NCBI RefSeq assembly: GCF_001679005.1
Contig: NZ_LXTW01000003.1
Location: 124,930-188,929 of the forward strand
DNA from: Moraxella nonliquefaciens
GTDB taxonomy: Bacteria; Pseudomonadota; Gammaproteobacteria; Pseudomonadales; Moraxellaceae
Length of the DNA: 64,000 nucleotides
Reading direction: 5' to 3'
Made by a program: the position numbers and the translations under genes. Positions within the stretch are counted from its first letter, which is position 1. Each line of letters opens with the position of its first letter. Shown here piece after piece: positions 7,500-17,111 of the stretch. Below the pieces are notes generated by a model. It saw only the letters and a program-made list of their open reading frames with translations, had not been told where the DNA came from and ran no database searches.

Positions 7500-9593
7500 A
7501 TGAAAAAAAATATCTTAAACCTGCTATTTATTGATGAAGAACAGTTGTACGTTGAAAATCTTATTAGCCACTTATCGGCATATTTTGATGAGATAAATTT
7601 AGGCTTTTGGGATGAAAAGGAGGGGTTCGTTAAGTCCTTGCGTCAAGAGTGGGATGTGCTTGTTTTTCATCGTGCCTATGACATGAGTTTTACAGATGTT
7701 GTGGGCATTTTACAAGAAAATCAAATCAGTATGCCCATCATTCATTTGGTGCAAAGCGATGAACAGGCAAATTTAAACGATGATGGCAACCCTGAGATGA
7801 TACATGGCGACATGATAAAATCATTGACAAAGAATGATGATAAACTCATCATCTTAGCCATTTGTTTGCAGACAGAGTATGCACGAGCCAAACGCCAGAC
7901 CATTCATCTAAAATCCATCTTAAAAGAAGCGGAACAACGTGCCAATATCTTGATTAAAAATTCAAAATCTGCTGTGGCGTACATTGATCAGGGGGTGCAT
8001 ATCTTTGCCAATGACCCTTATTTACAAATGTTTGGCTATCGGACGATGGAGGAGATTATTGGTGTGCCAGTGGTGGATTTGATTGCAGGTGGTGATAATG
8101 TTAAGGGCTTTAAGCGGTTTCTAAGTCGTTTTGCTAAGGGCGACCGTTCACAGGTGGAATTTGCTTTTGAAAGTAAGCGTACCGATGGCTCAACCTTTGC
8201 ATCTAAATTACAACTGGCATCGGCAACCTTAGATGGTGAGCCTGTTACACAGATGATTATCCAACAAAATGAAAATAACAGCGCTGAACTTGCCAAAAAA
8301 CTTGCCAAAGCAGAACGTCAGGATAATTTGACCAAACTGCCAAACCGTCTTGCCTTTACCGAGTCATTGCAAAATACCCAACAAGAGATTACACGTGGCG
8401 ACATCAAATCCGCCGCTTTGTTGTATATTCGTATGGATGGCGTGGGTAAGATTCATTCAAGCACGGGTCTTGTGGGGGTGGATACTGCGGTCAAACAAGT
8501 GGCGTGGGTGCTTGATGAAACCATCAAAAAAGCATATGATGCCAGTGTGAGCAGGTTTAGCGATACCAGTTTTGCGTTGATACTTGATGAGACAAACAAA
8601 GAACAGGCGATGAGCTTGGCAGAACAACTTGCCAAGCGTGTGGCGGACATGCTCATTGAGGTAGGCAATCGCACGGTGGGTGCCACGCTGTCTGTTGGTG
8701 TGGTGATGATGGACGCCAACACCCCCGAGGCAAGTGTGGTGCTAAGCCGTGCCATGAATACGGTGCAGGAGATTAATCCTGATGATGAGGGCATGAAAAT
8801 CAAAGCCTTTGACATCAGTGCCATCGCAGGTCAAGATGATGCAATGATGGCAGAGTATATCCAAACTGCCTTAACACAAAATAAATTTATACTAAAATAT
8901 CAGCCCATATACGACATTGAGACGGACAGTAGCAATTTATTTGAGGTGTTCATCACCTTGCCCCAAGCTGATGGCACACAGATGACCTATGATAAACTCG
9001 CTCCTGTTGCCAAAAAGCATGATTTACTTGAAAAAATTGACCGCTGGATGCTTGTCAATGCCAGCAAACATTTGGCAAGTGTTCGCCAAAAAGAGCCCAG
9101 TGCACGCTTGTTAGTGGGATTATCATCAGCATCATTGGCAGATACCAATCTGGCAGACATCATCACGCAGCTGACCCGAGCCATCGGTGGGGGCAGTGAC
9201 ACACTGACATTGCAGTTTAGTGAACAGGATTTGGTGGATTATATGGCGGTCGCCAAACGTCAGTTTATCGCCCTAGCCAACATCGATTGTCCTGTGGGCA
9301 TGAATGGCTTTGGGGTAACTGCTAAATCCGCCGAGGTGTTAGACTATCTGTCGCCTAATATGGTGCGTTTGGCTCGTAGCTATACCAAAGACCTAGACCG
9401 AGAGTCAAATATGACAGCCTTACAAGGGCTTATTGGTATGGCAACCGAGAAAGGAGCAAGTACACTCATGCCATACATCGAAGAGGCGGCCACCATGTCC
9501 ATGGCGTGGTCAGTGGGGGTCAGATACTTACAAGGCGACTATCTGCAACCTGCCAATACCGAGATTACCCTACCACCCCCTGCCGAAGAGTAA
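7500..9593 (+). CDS. fimX: FimX-like degenerate GGDEF-EAL protein
   Basis: A 697-residue polar c-di-GMP effector that promotes type IV pilus assembly and twitching motility. Domain order is receiver-like (about 1-125), PAS (about 145-265), GGDEF-like (about 270-425) and EAL-like (about 445-690), matching FimX in order and length. Both enzymatic signatures are lost: the GGDEF position reads FSDTSFAL and the EAL position reads FEVFITLP, so it should bind c-di-GMP rather than make or cut it, as established for FimX. A TATAAT at 7372-7377 suggests its own promoter in the 144-bp gap after the fimW-like gene. A strong terminator follows. Confidence 0.88.
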   Translation: MKKNILNLLFIDEEQLYVENLISHLSAYFDEINLGFWDEKEGFVKSLRQEWDVLVFHRAYDMSFTDVVGILQENQISMPIIHLVQSDEQANLNDDGNPEMIHGDMIKSLTKNDDKLIILAICLQTEYARAKRQTIHLKSILKEAEQRANILIKNSKSAVAYIDQGVHIFANDPYLQMFGYRTMEEIIGVPVVDLIAGGDNVKGFKRFLSRFAKGDRSQVEFAFESKRTDGSTFASKLQLASATLDGEPVTQMIIQQNENNSAELAKKLAKAERQDNLTKLPNRLAFTESLQNTQQEITRGDIKSAALLYIRMDGVGKIHSSTGLVGVDTAVKQVAWVLDETIKKAYDASVSRFSDTSFALILDETNKEQAMSLAEQLAKRVADMLIEVGNRTVGATLSVGVVMMDANTPEASVVLSRAMNTVQEINPDDEGMKIKAFDISAIAGQDDAMMAEYIQTALTQNKFILKYQPIYDIETDSSNLFEVFITLPQADGTQMTYDKLAPVAKKHDLLEKIDRWMLVNASKHLASVRQKEPSARLLVGLSSASLADTNLADIITQLTRAIGGGSDTLTLQFSEQDLVDYMAVAKRQFIALANIDCPVGMNGFGVTAKSAEVLDYLSPNMVRLARSYTKDLDRESNMTALQGLIGMATEKGASTLMPYIEEAATMSMAWSVGVRYLQGDYLQPANTEITLPPPAEE

Positions 9594-9607
9594 CCGCCAT
9601 CGTAGCA

Positions 9608-9636
9608 AACACCCAACAGATACTTGGGTGTTTTTT
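9608..9636 (+). terminator. Intrinsic terminator after fimX
   Basis: AACACCCAA, a short loop, then TTGGGTGTTTTTT. It has a 9-bp stem and a T run, 14 nt after the fimX stop. Confidence 0.9.
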
Positions 9637-9877
9637 GTATAAAAATCTCACCACAATAACGCTTGTCATACAAACAATGTTTTAAAAATTGGTATAATGA
9701 CCTTGTTCTTAACTTTACATAAGTGCTTGATTTATTAAGGTCAAATTGTAGTACTTCCACAATTTTAAAGACAGCCATCAAATCATCAATAAGTTGCCAT
9801 GTTAAGTTGAGATTGAGATTTCTGTTTTACTGTTTTTTACCATTTCATTTATCAAAATATTTTTATTTGAGTTTTTC

Positions 9878-10813
9878 ATGTTACCCATCCAATCTAAAAT
9901 CCAAATTCTGCTAAACAAACTAAACCAAATCGTCCTTGACAAGCAAGAAGTCATAACCTTAGCTGTGTCCTGTATTTTAGCGGATGGGCATTTGCTACTT
10001 CAAGACTTGCCCGGCATGGGTAAGACCACATTGGCACACAGCCTTGCCATATTATTGGGGCTTGATTTTAATCGTGTGCAATTTACCAATGACATGTTGC
10101 CTGCTGATATTTTAGGTATGATGATTTACAACCAAAACGAGCAGATTTTTAATTTTAGAAAAGGGGCAGTGTTCACTCAGTTACTGCTTGCTGATGAGAT
10201 TAATCGTTCCAGTCCCAAAACACAGTCAGCACTTTTGGAGGCGATGGAGGAGGGGCAAGTAACCCAAGATGGACAGACATACGCTCTGCCCAAGCCATTT
10301 TTTGTCATCGCAACTCAAAACCCCGCCCAACAATCGGGCGTATATCCACTGCCTGAATCACAACTTGACCGCTTTTTAATGTGTCTTTCACTGGGCTATC
10401 CATCACCCAAAGCAGAACGTGAGCTCTTAGAGGGGCAAGACCGCCGAGCGATGCTAAGTGAACTTAGCCCTGTTTTGACAAAACAAGAGGTGATGCAAGC
10501 CCAAAGAGAAGTCAAAAACATCTACATCGCTCCTGTGGTGCTAGACTATCTACAAAAGCTGGTTGCCAAGACCCGTTTGAGTCAAGAATATCACGGCTTG
10601 TCCCCCCGTGGCGTACTGGCGTTAAAGCGGGCTTGTCAGGCTCATGCTTATGTATCAGGTCAGGATAATGTGGCGATAGATGACGTACAAGCGGTGTTCT
10701 TAGCAGTCGCTGACCACAGATTGGGGCAACGTTTTGTGCCATTTCATCATTTGGGCGGTCTTACTGAAACAACCATTGCCAAAGGTATTTTAAATGAAGT
10801 GGCGATTGATTGA
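9878..10813 (+). CDS. MoxR-family AAA+ ATPase
   Basis: A 311-residue AAA+ chaperone-like ATPase. The Walker A is DLPGMGKTTLA and the Walker B LLADEINRSSPKTQSALLEA, both diagnostic of MoxR. A sensor region ATQNP and a C-terminal helical lid (LSPRGVLALKRACQAHA) follow. MoxR proteins typically act on the product of an adjacent DUF58 gene, often with a VWA or transglutaminase protein. Here the DUF58 and transglutaminase genes follow on the same strand, 133 and 152 bp apart, so a functional unit is likely. The actual target is not known. Confidence 0.92.
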   Translation: MLPIQSKIQILLNKLNQIVLDKQEVITLAVSCILADGHLLLQDLPGMGKTTLAHSLAILLGLDFNRVQFTNDMLPADILGMMIYNQNEQIFNFRKGAVFTQLLLADEINRSSPKTQSALLEAMEEGQVTQDGQTYALPKPFFVIATQNPAQQSGVYPLPESQLDRFLMCLSLGYPSPKAERELLEGQDRRAMLSELSPVLTKQEVMQAQREVKNIYIAPVVLDYLQKLVAKTRLSQEYHGLSPRGVLALKRACQAHAYVSGQDNVAIDDVQAVFLAVADHRLGQRFVPFHHLGGLTETTIAKGILNEVAID

Positions 10814-10946
10814 TGGTTGATTTGTCATTTGTGATATGCCCTTTTAAATTTTAGCCCCAAAGCTTAAAAATAACCACCGAATAATAAAACATTTGTGATT
10901 TTAAGTTGGGATTGCCATTTGTTATAAGCTCAATCAACCCATCTGT

Positions 10947-11993
10947 ATGCCCATGAAATCATCTACTCATCATCCAACTTCCACACCAACCAACCTCATC
11001 AAAAATAAACTCAATGAGTTCTTTGCCAAACGTTCACCACGCAAAGACATGGCGTCGCTTGGACTTCGTAATGTCTACATTTTTTTTAGCCGTCAAGGAC
11101 TTCTGTTTGCTCTACTACTCATCGCCACTTTTGTGATGGGGGTCAATTATGCTAATAACTTGGTGTTGGGGCTGTGCTTTTATCTGTTTGGCATTTGGCT
11201 GGTGTCGGTGTTTTATACTTTTGTGCAGGTAGCAAGCATTGATGTGCGATTGGTTGAGTCTGGTATGTCCGAAGCAGGGTCAATCGCTTATGTTAGCTTG
11301 GAGCTGACAAATAGAAGTGGCAAGCCATCACGACAAATCAAAGTGATGTTTGATGATAAGCATGAGATTGCCCAAAAAATGCTGACAAATCAGACACGTG
11401 AAGATTTTATGAATACTCATACCATCATCACCCCAATGCTGGGCAAATCGGTGTTGGTTAGGCTGCCTCTTTACACACCCACTCGGGGGGTCATGCCCTT
11501 ACCACGTTTGGTGATTAGTAGTCGTTATCCGCTTGGGATTATGCGTGCGTGGGGCTATGTGTATTTGGCAAGTCCAATTTTTGTGCATCCCAAACCCATC
11601 TCTTTTGATTGGCAAAATGACAAGCGAGCACTGGCAGGTGAAAATGACGAGCGAAGTGCCATCAGTGTGGCAGGACAAAGCGACTTTGAGATGTTAGATA
11701 AATATCAAGAAGGTGAAGGTCTGGCACGAGTGTCATGGTCACATGTGGCACGAGGGGCGGGCATGCTTACCAAACACTTTGGCGACTCGCTTGGGCGTGA
11801 GTGGTGCTTAGATTATGATGACATGCCATCAGGCTCGCATGAGATGCGTCTTAGTGAGCTGACCCATGCAGTGCAAGCCATCGCCACACAGGGCATGCCC
11901 TTTATGCTTGTGCTACCGAGTGGGGCAGGCAAGATAGGCGTAGGCGATGAATTTGTCCGTCAATGTTTATTAAGACTTGCCAAAGAACCTTGA
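10947..11993 (+). CDS. DUF58 domain-containing membrane protein
   Basis: A 348-residue inner-membrane protein. A basic N-terminus is followed by two adjacent membrane helices (about residues 48-88), then a beta-rich region. The DUF58 signature lies near the C-terminal third (MLDKYQEGEGLARVSWSHVA, corresponding to the family's Y-GD-R-I-W pattern). It is partnered by context with the upstream MoxR ATPase and downstream transglutaminase-type protein. An alternative ATG two codons downstream (10953) is equally possible. Function is unknown beyond the MoxR association. Confidence 0.88.
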   Translation: MPMKSSTHHPTSTPTNLIKNKLNEFFAKRSPRKDMASLGLRNVYIFFSRQGLLFALLLIATFVMGVNYANNLVLGLCFYLFGIWLVSVFYTFVQVASIDVRLVESGMSEAGSIAYVSLELTNRSGKPSRQIKVMFDDKHEIAQKMLTNQTREDFMNTHTIITPMLGKSVLVRLPLYTPTRGVMPLPRLVISSRYPLGIMRAWGYVYLASPIFVHPKPISFDWQNDKRALAGENDERSAISVAGQSDFEMLDKYQEGEGLARVSWSHVARGAGMLTKHFGDSLGREWCLDYDDMPSGSHEMRLSELTHAVQAIATQGMPFMLVLPSGAGKIGVGDEFVRQCLLRLAKEP

Positions 11994-12145
11994 TAATCCT
12001 TGATGAGCTTTGATGGATTTTTGGTAATATTGATAAATTTCTATCGCTTGGTTTAACATCGTTATTAATATTCAAATCACCCCATTGATAAAAATTTTTG
12101 GCATTTATCCAATTTATCAATCAAAATCACACAAAATTAAACACC

Positions 12146-14266
12146 ATGAACAGCACCTTTTATGACTTTGGTCAAGGCAGAAAAACCCTAACCAAAACCC
12201 CCCAAAAATTTTGGCAAAAAATTCTTGCCTTGCCTGCTTATCATTGGCTACTACTTGCCATGGTATCGCTGATATTGCCCCATGTCATGTATACCCCCAC
12301 ATGGTTGTTAGTTGTACTCATCATCAGCGTCATCATGCAAAAACCTGGCATTAAAGCACATCTTAGCCACATCAGTGGAGGGCGACTACGCCATATTTAT
12401 CAAGTGATGCAAATGTTGCTATTTTTTGGGGGTGCAGCACTGATTTGGGTGAGTTTTGGGCAGACATTTGGCGTGGATGTGGCGGTTAGCTTTTTGATGC
12501 TGTGCTTTGCAGCAAAGGCGTGGGAGCTGTATAACAAACGTGATGCTTATGTGGCGTTAAATCTTGGGTTATTTACACTGGCATCGGCGTTTTTGATGCA
12601 TCAAGATTTGAGCGTGGTCATGATGGGACTGCCGACACTCATGATGATATTGATGGGTTTTATCGCCATCAGTGATGAGGGTGCCGATGGTTCTGGGCGA
12701 CTGCGTGCGTTAGGTATGATAACACTGCCTGCCATTCCCCTGCTTGTTGTGCTGTTTTTGTTTTTCCCCCGTCTGCCCCCAATATGGACATTGCCAATGG
12801 CGGGTAAATCAGCGACAACAGGAGTTTCAGAGAGCATGTCACCGGGGGATTTTGCTAATCTGAGTCAATCTACCGAGCTTGCCTTTCGGGTGGAGTTTGA
12901 TGGGCAAATACCAGGTCGTCATGAGATGTATTGGCGTGGGCTTGTGTTTGGTGATTTTGATGGGGTAACGTGGCGACAAAGTGATTTTTCACCCCATTTT
13001 TGGTCATCACAAGATGGCAGTAAACCCCCAACATGGGCAATGAGTGCTTATCAGGGCATGGAGCATCATTATCAGGTCATCTTAGAGCCAACCGAACAAA
13101 ACTGGCTGTTTGCTCTTGACTATCCACGCTTACATCCTAAGCGTGGTGTGGGCATGACAGGTAATTTTACCTTGCGTCATGATTATCCCATCAGCAGTCA
13201 AAAACGCTATCACGTCAGTTATTTTAGCCAGTCCAAAATAGATACCAATCTAAGTGACACCCAAAAACGCATCAATCTGCGTCTACCTAAGAGTGGTAAT
13301 GAGCAAGCCCGTGTTTTTGCCAATGAACTCTATGCCAAAACAGGCGACCCCATTCATTATATTCAAGCGGTACAAGACTTTATCACCAAAGGTGGATTTA
13401 GTTATACGCTCTCACCCCCCACGTTGCAAAATGACCGCATTGATGAGTTTTTGTTCGGGACAAAGGCGGGGTTTTGTGAACATTATGCGTCTGGTTTTAC
13501 GTTTTTGATGCGTTCAGCAGGCATTCCTGCCAGAGTAGTGGCAGGTTATCAAGGGGGTGAGCTTGGGCGAGATGGGCAAAGCTGGGAGGTGCGTCAGATG
13601 GATGCTCATGCGTGGACGGAGGTGTGGCTTGATGGTCAGGGGTGGGTGCGAATTGACCCGACCGCCTTTGTTGCACCCAATCGTGTGGAGCAGGGCATGA
13701 ATGCACTTACCGATGCTGGCGGTGCATCCATGTTTGGCAGTGGTGTGGCAGGGCAGTGGAATTACCAGCAGTTTAAGGCACTACAAACACTCAGACGCTA
13801 CTCTGACCAGATGGGTTATTATTGGCAAAAAAATGTGATTAACTATGACCAAGATGAGCAAAAAAGCCGACTTTTTAAATGGTTTAATATCAAAAGTTTT
13901 ACCCAGCAGTTTTGGGTGTTGATTGGAGGTGTGGGTGTGCTTGTCATTGTGTTTGTGAGTGTGATAATATACAGACGCAGACGGCAGTATCACAGATTGG
14001 ATGCACCACTCATAAAGCTCTCAGCAACACTTGCCAAACAGAATAAAGCGTGGAATAAAAGTGCAAGCGAGCCTTATTTGGCTTATTTGGACAGACTAAA
14101 AATCAACCTGCCTACCGATGATGATAACACAGATGGCATCCATGAAGCCATTGATGAGCTAAAAACTCTTTACCGTCAGCACCGCTATGGGCGAGATGGG
14201 CAGGCAAATAAAGCGGTGGCAGCCCAGATGATGACGCTTGTTAGACGTCTTTTGGGGCGTGGCTAG
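12146..14266 (+). CDS. tgpA: TgpA-type membrane transglutaminase-like protein
   Basis: A 706-residue inner-membrane protein. The N-terminal 200 residues hold several membrane helices (DUF3488 type). A periplasmic transglutaminase core follows with the catalytic Cys in GFCEHYASGFTFLMRSAGIP, the His in DAHAWTEVWL and the Asp in WVRIDPTA. A further helix (VLIGGVGVLVIVFVSVIIY) and a cytoplasmic DUF4129-like tail end the protein. The homologous P. aeruginosa TgpA is an essential periplasmic-domain transglutaminase. I use the ATG at 12146; a TTG at 12098 in frame would add 16 unsupported residues. It is last of the MoxR-DUF58-TgpA set. Confidence 0.9.
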   Translation: MNSTFYDFGQGRKTLTKTPQKFWQKILALPAYHWLLLAMVSLILPHVMYTPTWLLVVLIISVIMQKPGIKAHLSHISGGRLRHIYQVMQMLLFFGGAALIWVSFGQTFGVDVAVSFLMLCFAAKAWELYNKRDAYVALNLGLFTLASAFLMHQDLSVVMMGLPTLMMILMGFIAISDEGADGSGRLRALGMITLPAIPLLVVLFLFFPRLPPIWTLPMAGKSATTGVSESMSPGDFANLSQSTELAFRVEFDGQIPGRHEMYWRGLVFGDFDGVTWRQSDFSPHFWSSQDGSKPPTWAMSAYQGMEHHYQVILEPTEQNWLFALDYPRLHPKRGVGMTGNFTLRHDYPISSQKRYHVSYFSQSKIDTNLSDTQKRINLRLPKSGNEQARVFANELYAKTGDPIHYIQAVQDFITKGGFSYTLSPPTLQNDRIDEFLFGTKAGFCEHYASGFTFLMRSAGIPARVVAGYQGGELGRDGQSWEVRQMDAHAWTEVWLDGQGWVRIDPTAFVAPNRVEQGMNALTDAGGASMFGSGVAGQWNYQQFKALQTLRRYSDQMGYYWQKNVINYDQDEQKSRLFKWFNIKSFTQQFWVLIGGVGVLVIVFVSVIIYRRRRQYHRLDAPLIKLSATLAKQNKAWNKSASEPYLAYLDRLKINLPTDDDNTDGIHEAIDELKTLYRQHRYGRDGQANKAVAAQMMTLVRRLLGRG

Positions 14267-14335
14267 GCTGTCTTGTTTAGATTGGTCTTTGTGTTTGGAG
14301 TGTGTTACAATGATTTGCCCTAATCTGCTAACATT

Positions 14336-14359
14336 AAAATTTTAAAATTTTAAAATTTT
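14336..14359. repeat. (AAAATTTT)3 tract upstream of gor
   Basis: Three perfect copies of the self-complementary 8-mer AAAATTTT. This low-complexity AT tract lies about 75 bp before gor and could be a curved upstream promoter element. Confidence 0.8.
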
Positions 14360-14435
14360 ATCAAACATTTTCCCAAAACCCATAAATCGTCCCCATTATA
14401 TTGATACATTACTCAACATTTTTTGGAGAAAACTT

Positions 14436-15797
14436 ATGACCAGACATTTTGATTATATTACCATCGGTGGCGGTAGTGGCGGTATCGGTTCTGCCAACCG
14501 TGCTGCCATGTATGGTAAAAAAGTTGCGGTGATTGAAGCTAAGCACGTTGGTGGAACGTGCGTCAATGCAGGTTGTGTGCCAAAAAAAGTGATGTGGTAC
14601 GCAGCGAACATAGCAAACACCATTCATCACTATGCCCCTGATTATGGTTTTGATTTGGATGCAAACGACTTTGATTTTACCAAACTGGTAAAAAACCGCA
14701 CCGCCTACATTAATCGCATTCATGAATCTTATAAAAACACCTTTAAGAAAAATGGTGTAACCTTAATCAATGGTTTTGCCAAATTTCTTGATAAAAATTC
14801 GGTGGAAATCAGCCATGACAATGGCGATACCCAAATCATTACCGCCGACCATATTTTGATTGCCACAGGCGGTCGCCCATATCGTCCAAACATAGAAGGG
14901 GCGGAGTTTGGTATTGATTCAGATGGCATTTTTGCTTTGACTGAGTTGCCAAAATCGGTGGCAATTGTTGGTGGTGGCTATATTGGTGTTGAGATTGCAG
15001 GGGTATTAAATGCACTTGGCGTGGAGACACATTTGTGTGTACGTAGTGGTATTTTAAAAAATTTTGATGAAGACATTGTGGAGGTCTTAACCGATGTCAT
15101 GGTCAAAGATGGCATTACATTCCACACAGGCGTAAATCCCACTAAGATTGAGAAAAATGACGGTCTGAACGTTTATTTTGACAATGGTGAGACCCTAAAT
15201 GTAGAGTGCTTGATTTGGGCGACAGGGCGAGTGCCAGCAACTGATGCCATTGGTCTTGATGAGATAGGTGTGGCGACCAACAACAAAGGTCAAATCATCG
15301 TGGACAAATTCCAAAACACCACGGTAGACGGCATTTATGCGGTGGGTGACATCATTGAAAGCGGCATAGAGCTGACTCCTGTGGCGGTGGCAGCAGGTCG
15401 CAGACTCTCCGAGCGACTGTTTAACAATAAGTCCGATGAGCATTTGGATTATTCAAACATCGCCACAGTGGTGTTTAGCCATCCACCCATTGGTACGGTG
15501 GGCATCAGTGAAAAAGTTGCTATCCGCGAATTTGGGGCGGACAATGTCAAGGTCTACAAGTCTAACTTTACACCCATGTACTCTGCTGTAACCACGCATC
15601 GTGAACCATGTCGCATGAAACTTGTGTGTGTGGGCGATGATGAAAAAGTGGTTGGCTTGCATGGTGTGGGCTTTGGTGTGGATGAGATGATTCAGGGCTT
15701 TGCAGTTGCCATAAAAATGGGGGCAACCAAGCGTGATTTTGACAACACCATTGCCATTCATCCCACAGGCAGCGAAGAGTTTGTTACGATGAGATGA
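14436..15797 (+). CDS. gor: Glutathione-disulfide reductase
   Basis: NADPH-dependent flavoenzyme that reduces oxidised glutathione. At 453 residues it has family length. It shows the FAD motif GGGSGGIGSANRAA, the redox-active disulfide GGTCVNAGCVPKKV, the NADPH-binding GGGYIGVEIAG, the second FAD motif YAVGDI and the C-terminal HPTGSEEFVT that supplies the catalytic His from the partner subunit in the homodimer. TTTGGAGAAAACTT gives a strong ribosome-binding site. A single-gene unit closed by a terminator. With trxB on the opposite strand nearby it forms a small thiol-redox neighbourhood. Confidence 0.96.
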   Translation: MTRHFDYITIGGGSGGIGSANRAAMYGKKVAVIEAKHVGGTCVNAGCVPKKVMWYAANIANTIHHYAPDYGFDLDANDFDFTKLVKNRTAYINRIHESYKNTFKKNGVTLINGFAKFLDKNSVEISHDNGDTQIITADHILIATGGRPYRPNIEGAEFGIDSDGIFALTELPKSVAIVGGGYIGVEIAGVLNALGVETHLCVRSGILKNFDEDIVEVLTDVMVKDGITFHTGVNPTKIEKNDGLNVYFDNGETLNVECLIWATGRVPATDAIGLDEIGVATNNKGQIIVDKFQNTTVDGIYAVGDIIESGIELTPVAVAAGRRLSERLFNNKSDEHLDYSNIATVVFSHPPIGTVGISEKVAIREFGADNVKVYKSNFTPMYSAVTTHREPCRMKLVCVGDDEKVVGLHGVGFGVDEMIQGFAVAIKMGATKRDFDNTIAIHPTGSEEFVTMR

Positions 15798-15808
15798 GCA
15801 TTTATTTT

Positions 15809-15844
15809 AAAAAAGACAAACCCCGTTGGCGGTTTGTCTTTTTT
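15809..15844 (+). terminator. Strong bidirectional-type terminator after gor
   Basis: AAAAAAGACAAACC, a short loop, then GGTTTGTCTTTTTT: a 14-bp stem with A and T runs on both sides. Confidence 0.93.
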
Positions 15845-15928
15845 ACCTATTATGATAAGATATGATGAGACGTGCCAAATGGTTGTGATGATGAAAATCA
15901 TGGGTCATTTGGCGTGTCAGATGACAAA

Positions 15929-15954
15929 GCCTGTTTGGACAATATCAAACAGGC
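15929..15954 (-). terminator. Hairpin downstream of trxB
   Basis: GCCTGTTTG and CAAACAGGC form a perfect 9-bp stem 30 bp after the trxB stop. The T run is short, so termination is only probable. Confidence 0.55.
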
Positions 15955-15983
15955 TGTTTGTACCGATAGACTGTTTGATTCTG

Positions 15984-16925
15984 TTACAACCCATCTAAAT
16001 ATTTTTCAGCATCCAGTGCCGCCATGCAGCCTGTGCCTGCTGATGTGATGGCTTGACGATAGATGTGGTCTGCCACGTCTCCACAAGCAAACACCCCATC
16101 CACACTGGTGGCGGTGGCGTTACCGTCCAGTCCGCTTTTGACAGTGATATAACCGTCTTTCATGGCAAGCTGACCATCAAATAAGGCGGTGTTGGGTTTA
16201 TGTCCGATGGCGACAAACATGCCCATGGCGTCTATTTGTTTGGTTGTACCGTTGGTGTTTTGGATGATAACGCCTGTTACGCCCATCTCATCGCCTACAA
16301 CCTCTGTAACACTGCTGTTCCATTCAATCGTGATATTGCCATTTTTGACCTTTTCAAAGAGTTGGTCTTGCATGATTTTTTCGGCTCTAAGGCTATCACG
16401 GCGGTGGATTAGGGTAACATGGCTTGCGATGTTGGATAGATACAAGGCTTCTTCAACAGCGGTGTTGCCTCCACCGATGACGACGACTTTTTGGTTTTTA
16501 TAAAAAAAACCATCGCAGGTGGCACACGCTGACACCCCACGCCCCATAAATACCGTCTCACTGTCAAGACCCAGATATTGGGCGGTCGCCCCTGTGGCGA
16601 TGATGAGAGCATCACAGGTATAGGTGCCGTTGTCGCCTGTTAGGGTAAAAGGGCGGTTTTGTAGGTCGGCGGTGTGGATATGGTCATAGATGAGCTGTGT
16701 CCCAAAACGCTCGGCGTGCTCTTTCATGTTATCCATGAGTTCACCCCCCGTTAAGCCTTCTTTTCCGCCTGTCCAGTTGTCAATCTCGGTGGTGGTGGTA
16801 AGCTGTCCACCCACTTGTAGCCCTGTGATGATGACAGGGTGAAGGTTGGCACGAGCAGCGTACACGGCAGACGAATAACCTGCTGGCCCTGAACCTAAAA
16901 TGATGAGTTTGTGATGAATGGTCAT
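15984..16925 (-). CDS. trxB: Thioredoxin-disulfide reductase
   Basis: NADPH- and FAD-dependent enzyme that reduces thioredoxin in the cytoplasm. At 313 residues it is the low-molecular-weight bacterial type. It has the FAD motif GSGPAGYSSAVYAARA, the redox-active CATC in SACATCDGFF, the NADPH motif GGGNTAVEEALYL and the C-terminal GVFACGDVAD. A purine-rich GGGGGTATT precedes the ATG. It is convergent with gor. Confidence 0.97.
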   Translation of the reverse strand: MTIHHKLIILGSGPAGYSSAVYAARANLHPVIITGLQVGGQLTTTTEIDNWTGGKEGLTGGELMDNMKEHAERFGTQLIYDHIHTADLQNRPFTLTGDNGTYTCDALIIATGATAQYLGLDSETVFMGRGVSACATCDGFFYKNQKVVVIGGGNTAVEEALYLSNIASHVTLIHRRDSLRAEKIMQDQLFEKVKNGNITIEWNSSVTEVVGDEMGVTGVIIQNTNGTTKQIDAMGMFVAIGHKPNTALFDGQLAMKDGYITVKSGLDGNATATSVDGVFACGDVADHIYRQAITSAGTGCMAALDAEKYLDGL

Positions 16926-17111
16926 AATACCCCCAAATGTCAGTTAAAGATGTCAATAAGATACCAAAAAGATGGTGATTGACGGTCATAATATGCTTTA
17001 TATGCTCAAATTACAAGAGATGCACACGCTAAAATTTTAACCGCCATGATTGATAAATACAATGATTGGATGATTTGATGGCGATTGTTTGGGTAAAGAT
17101 GGCTAGGCAGG

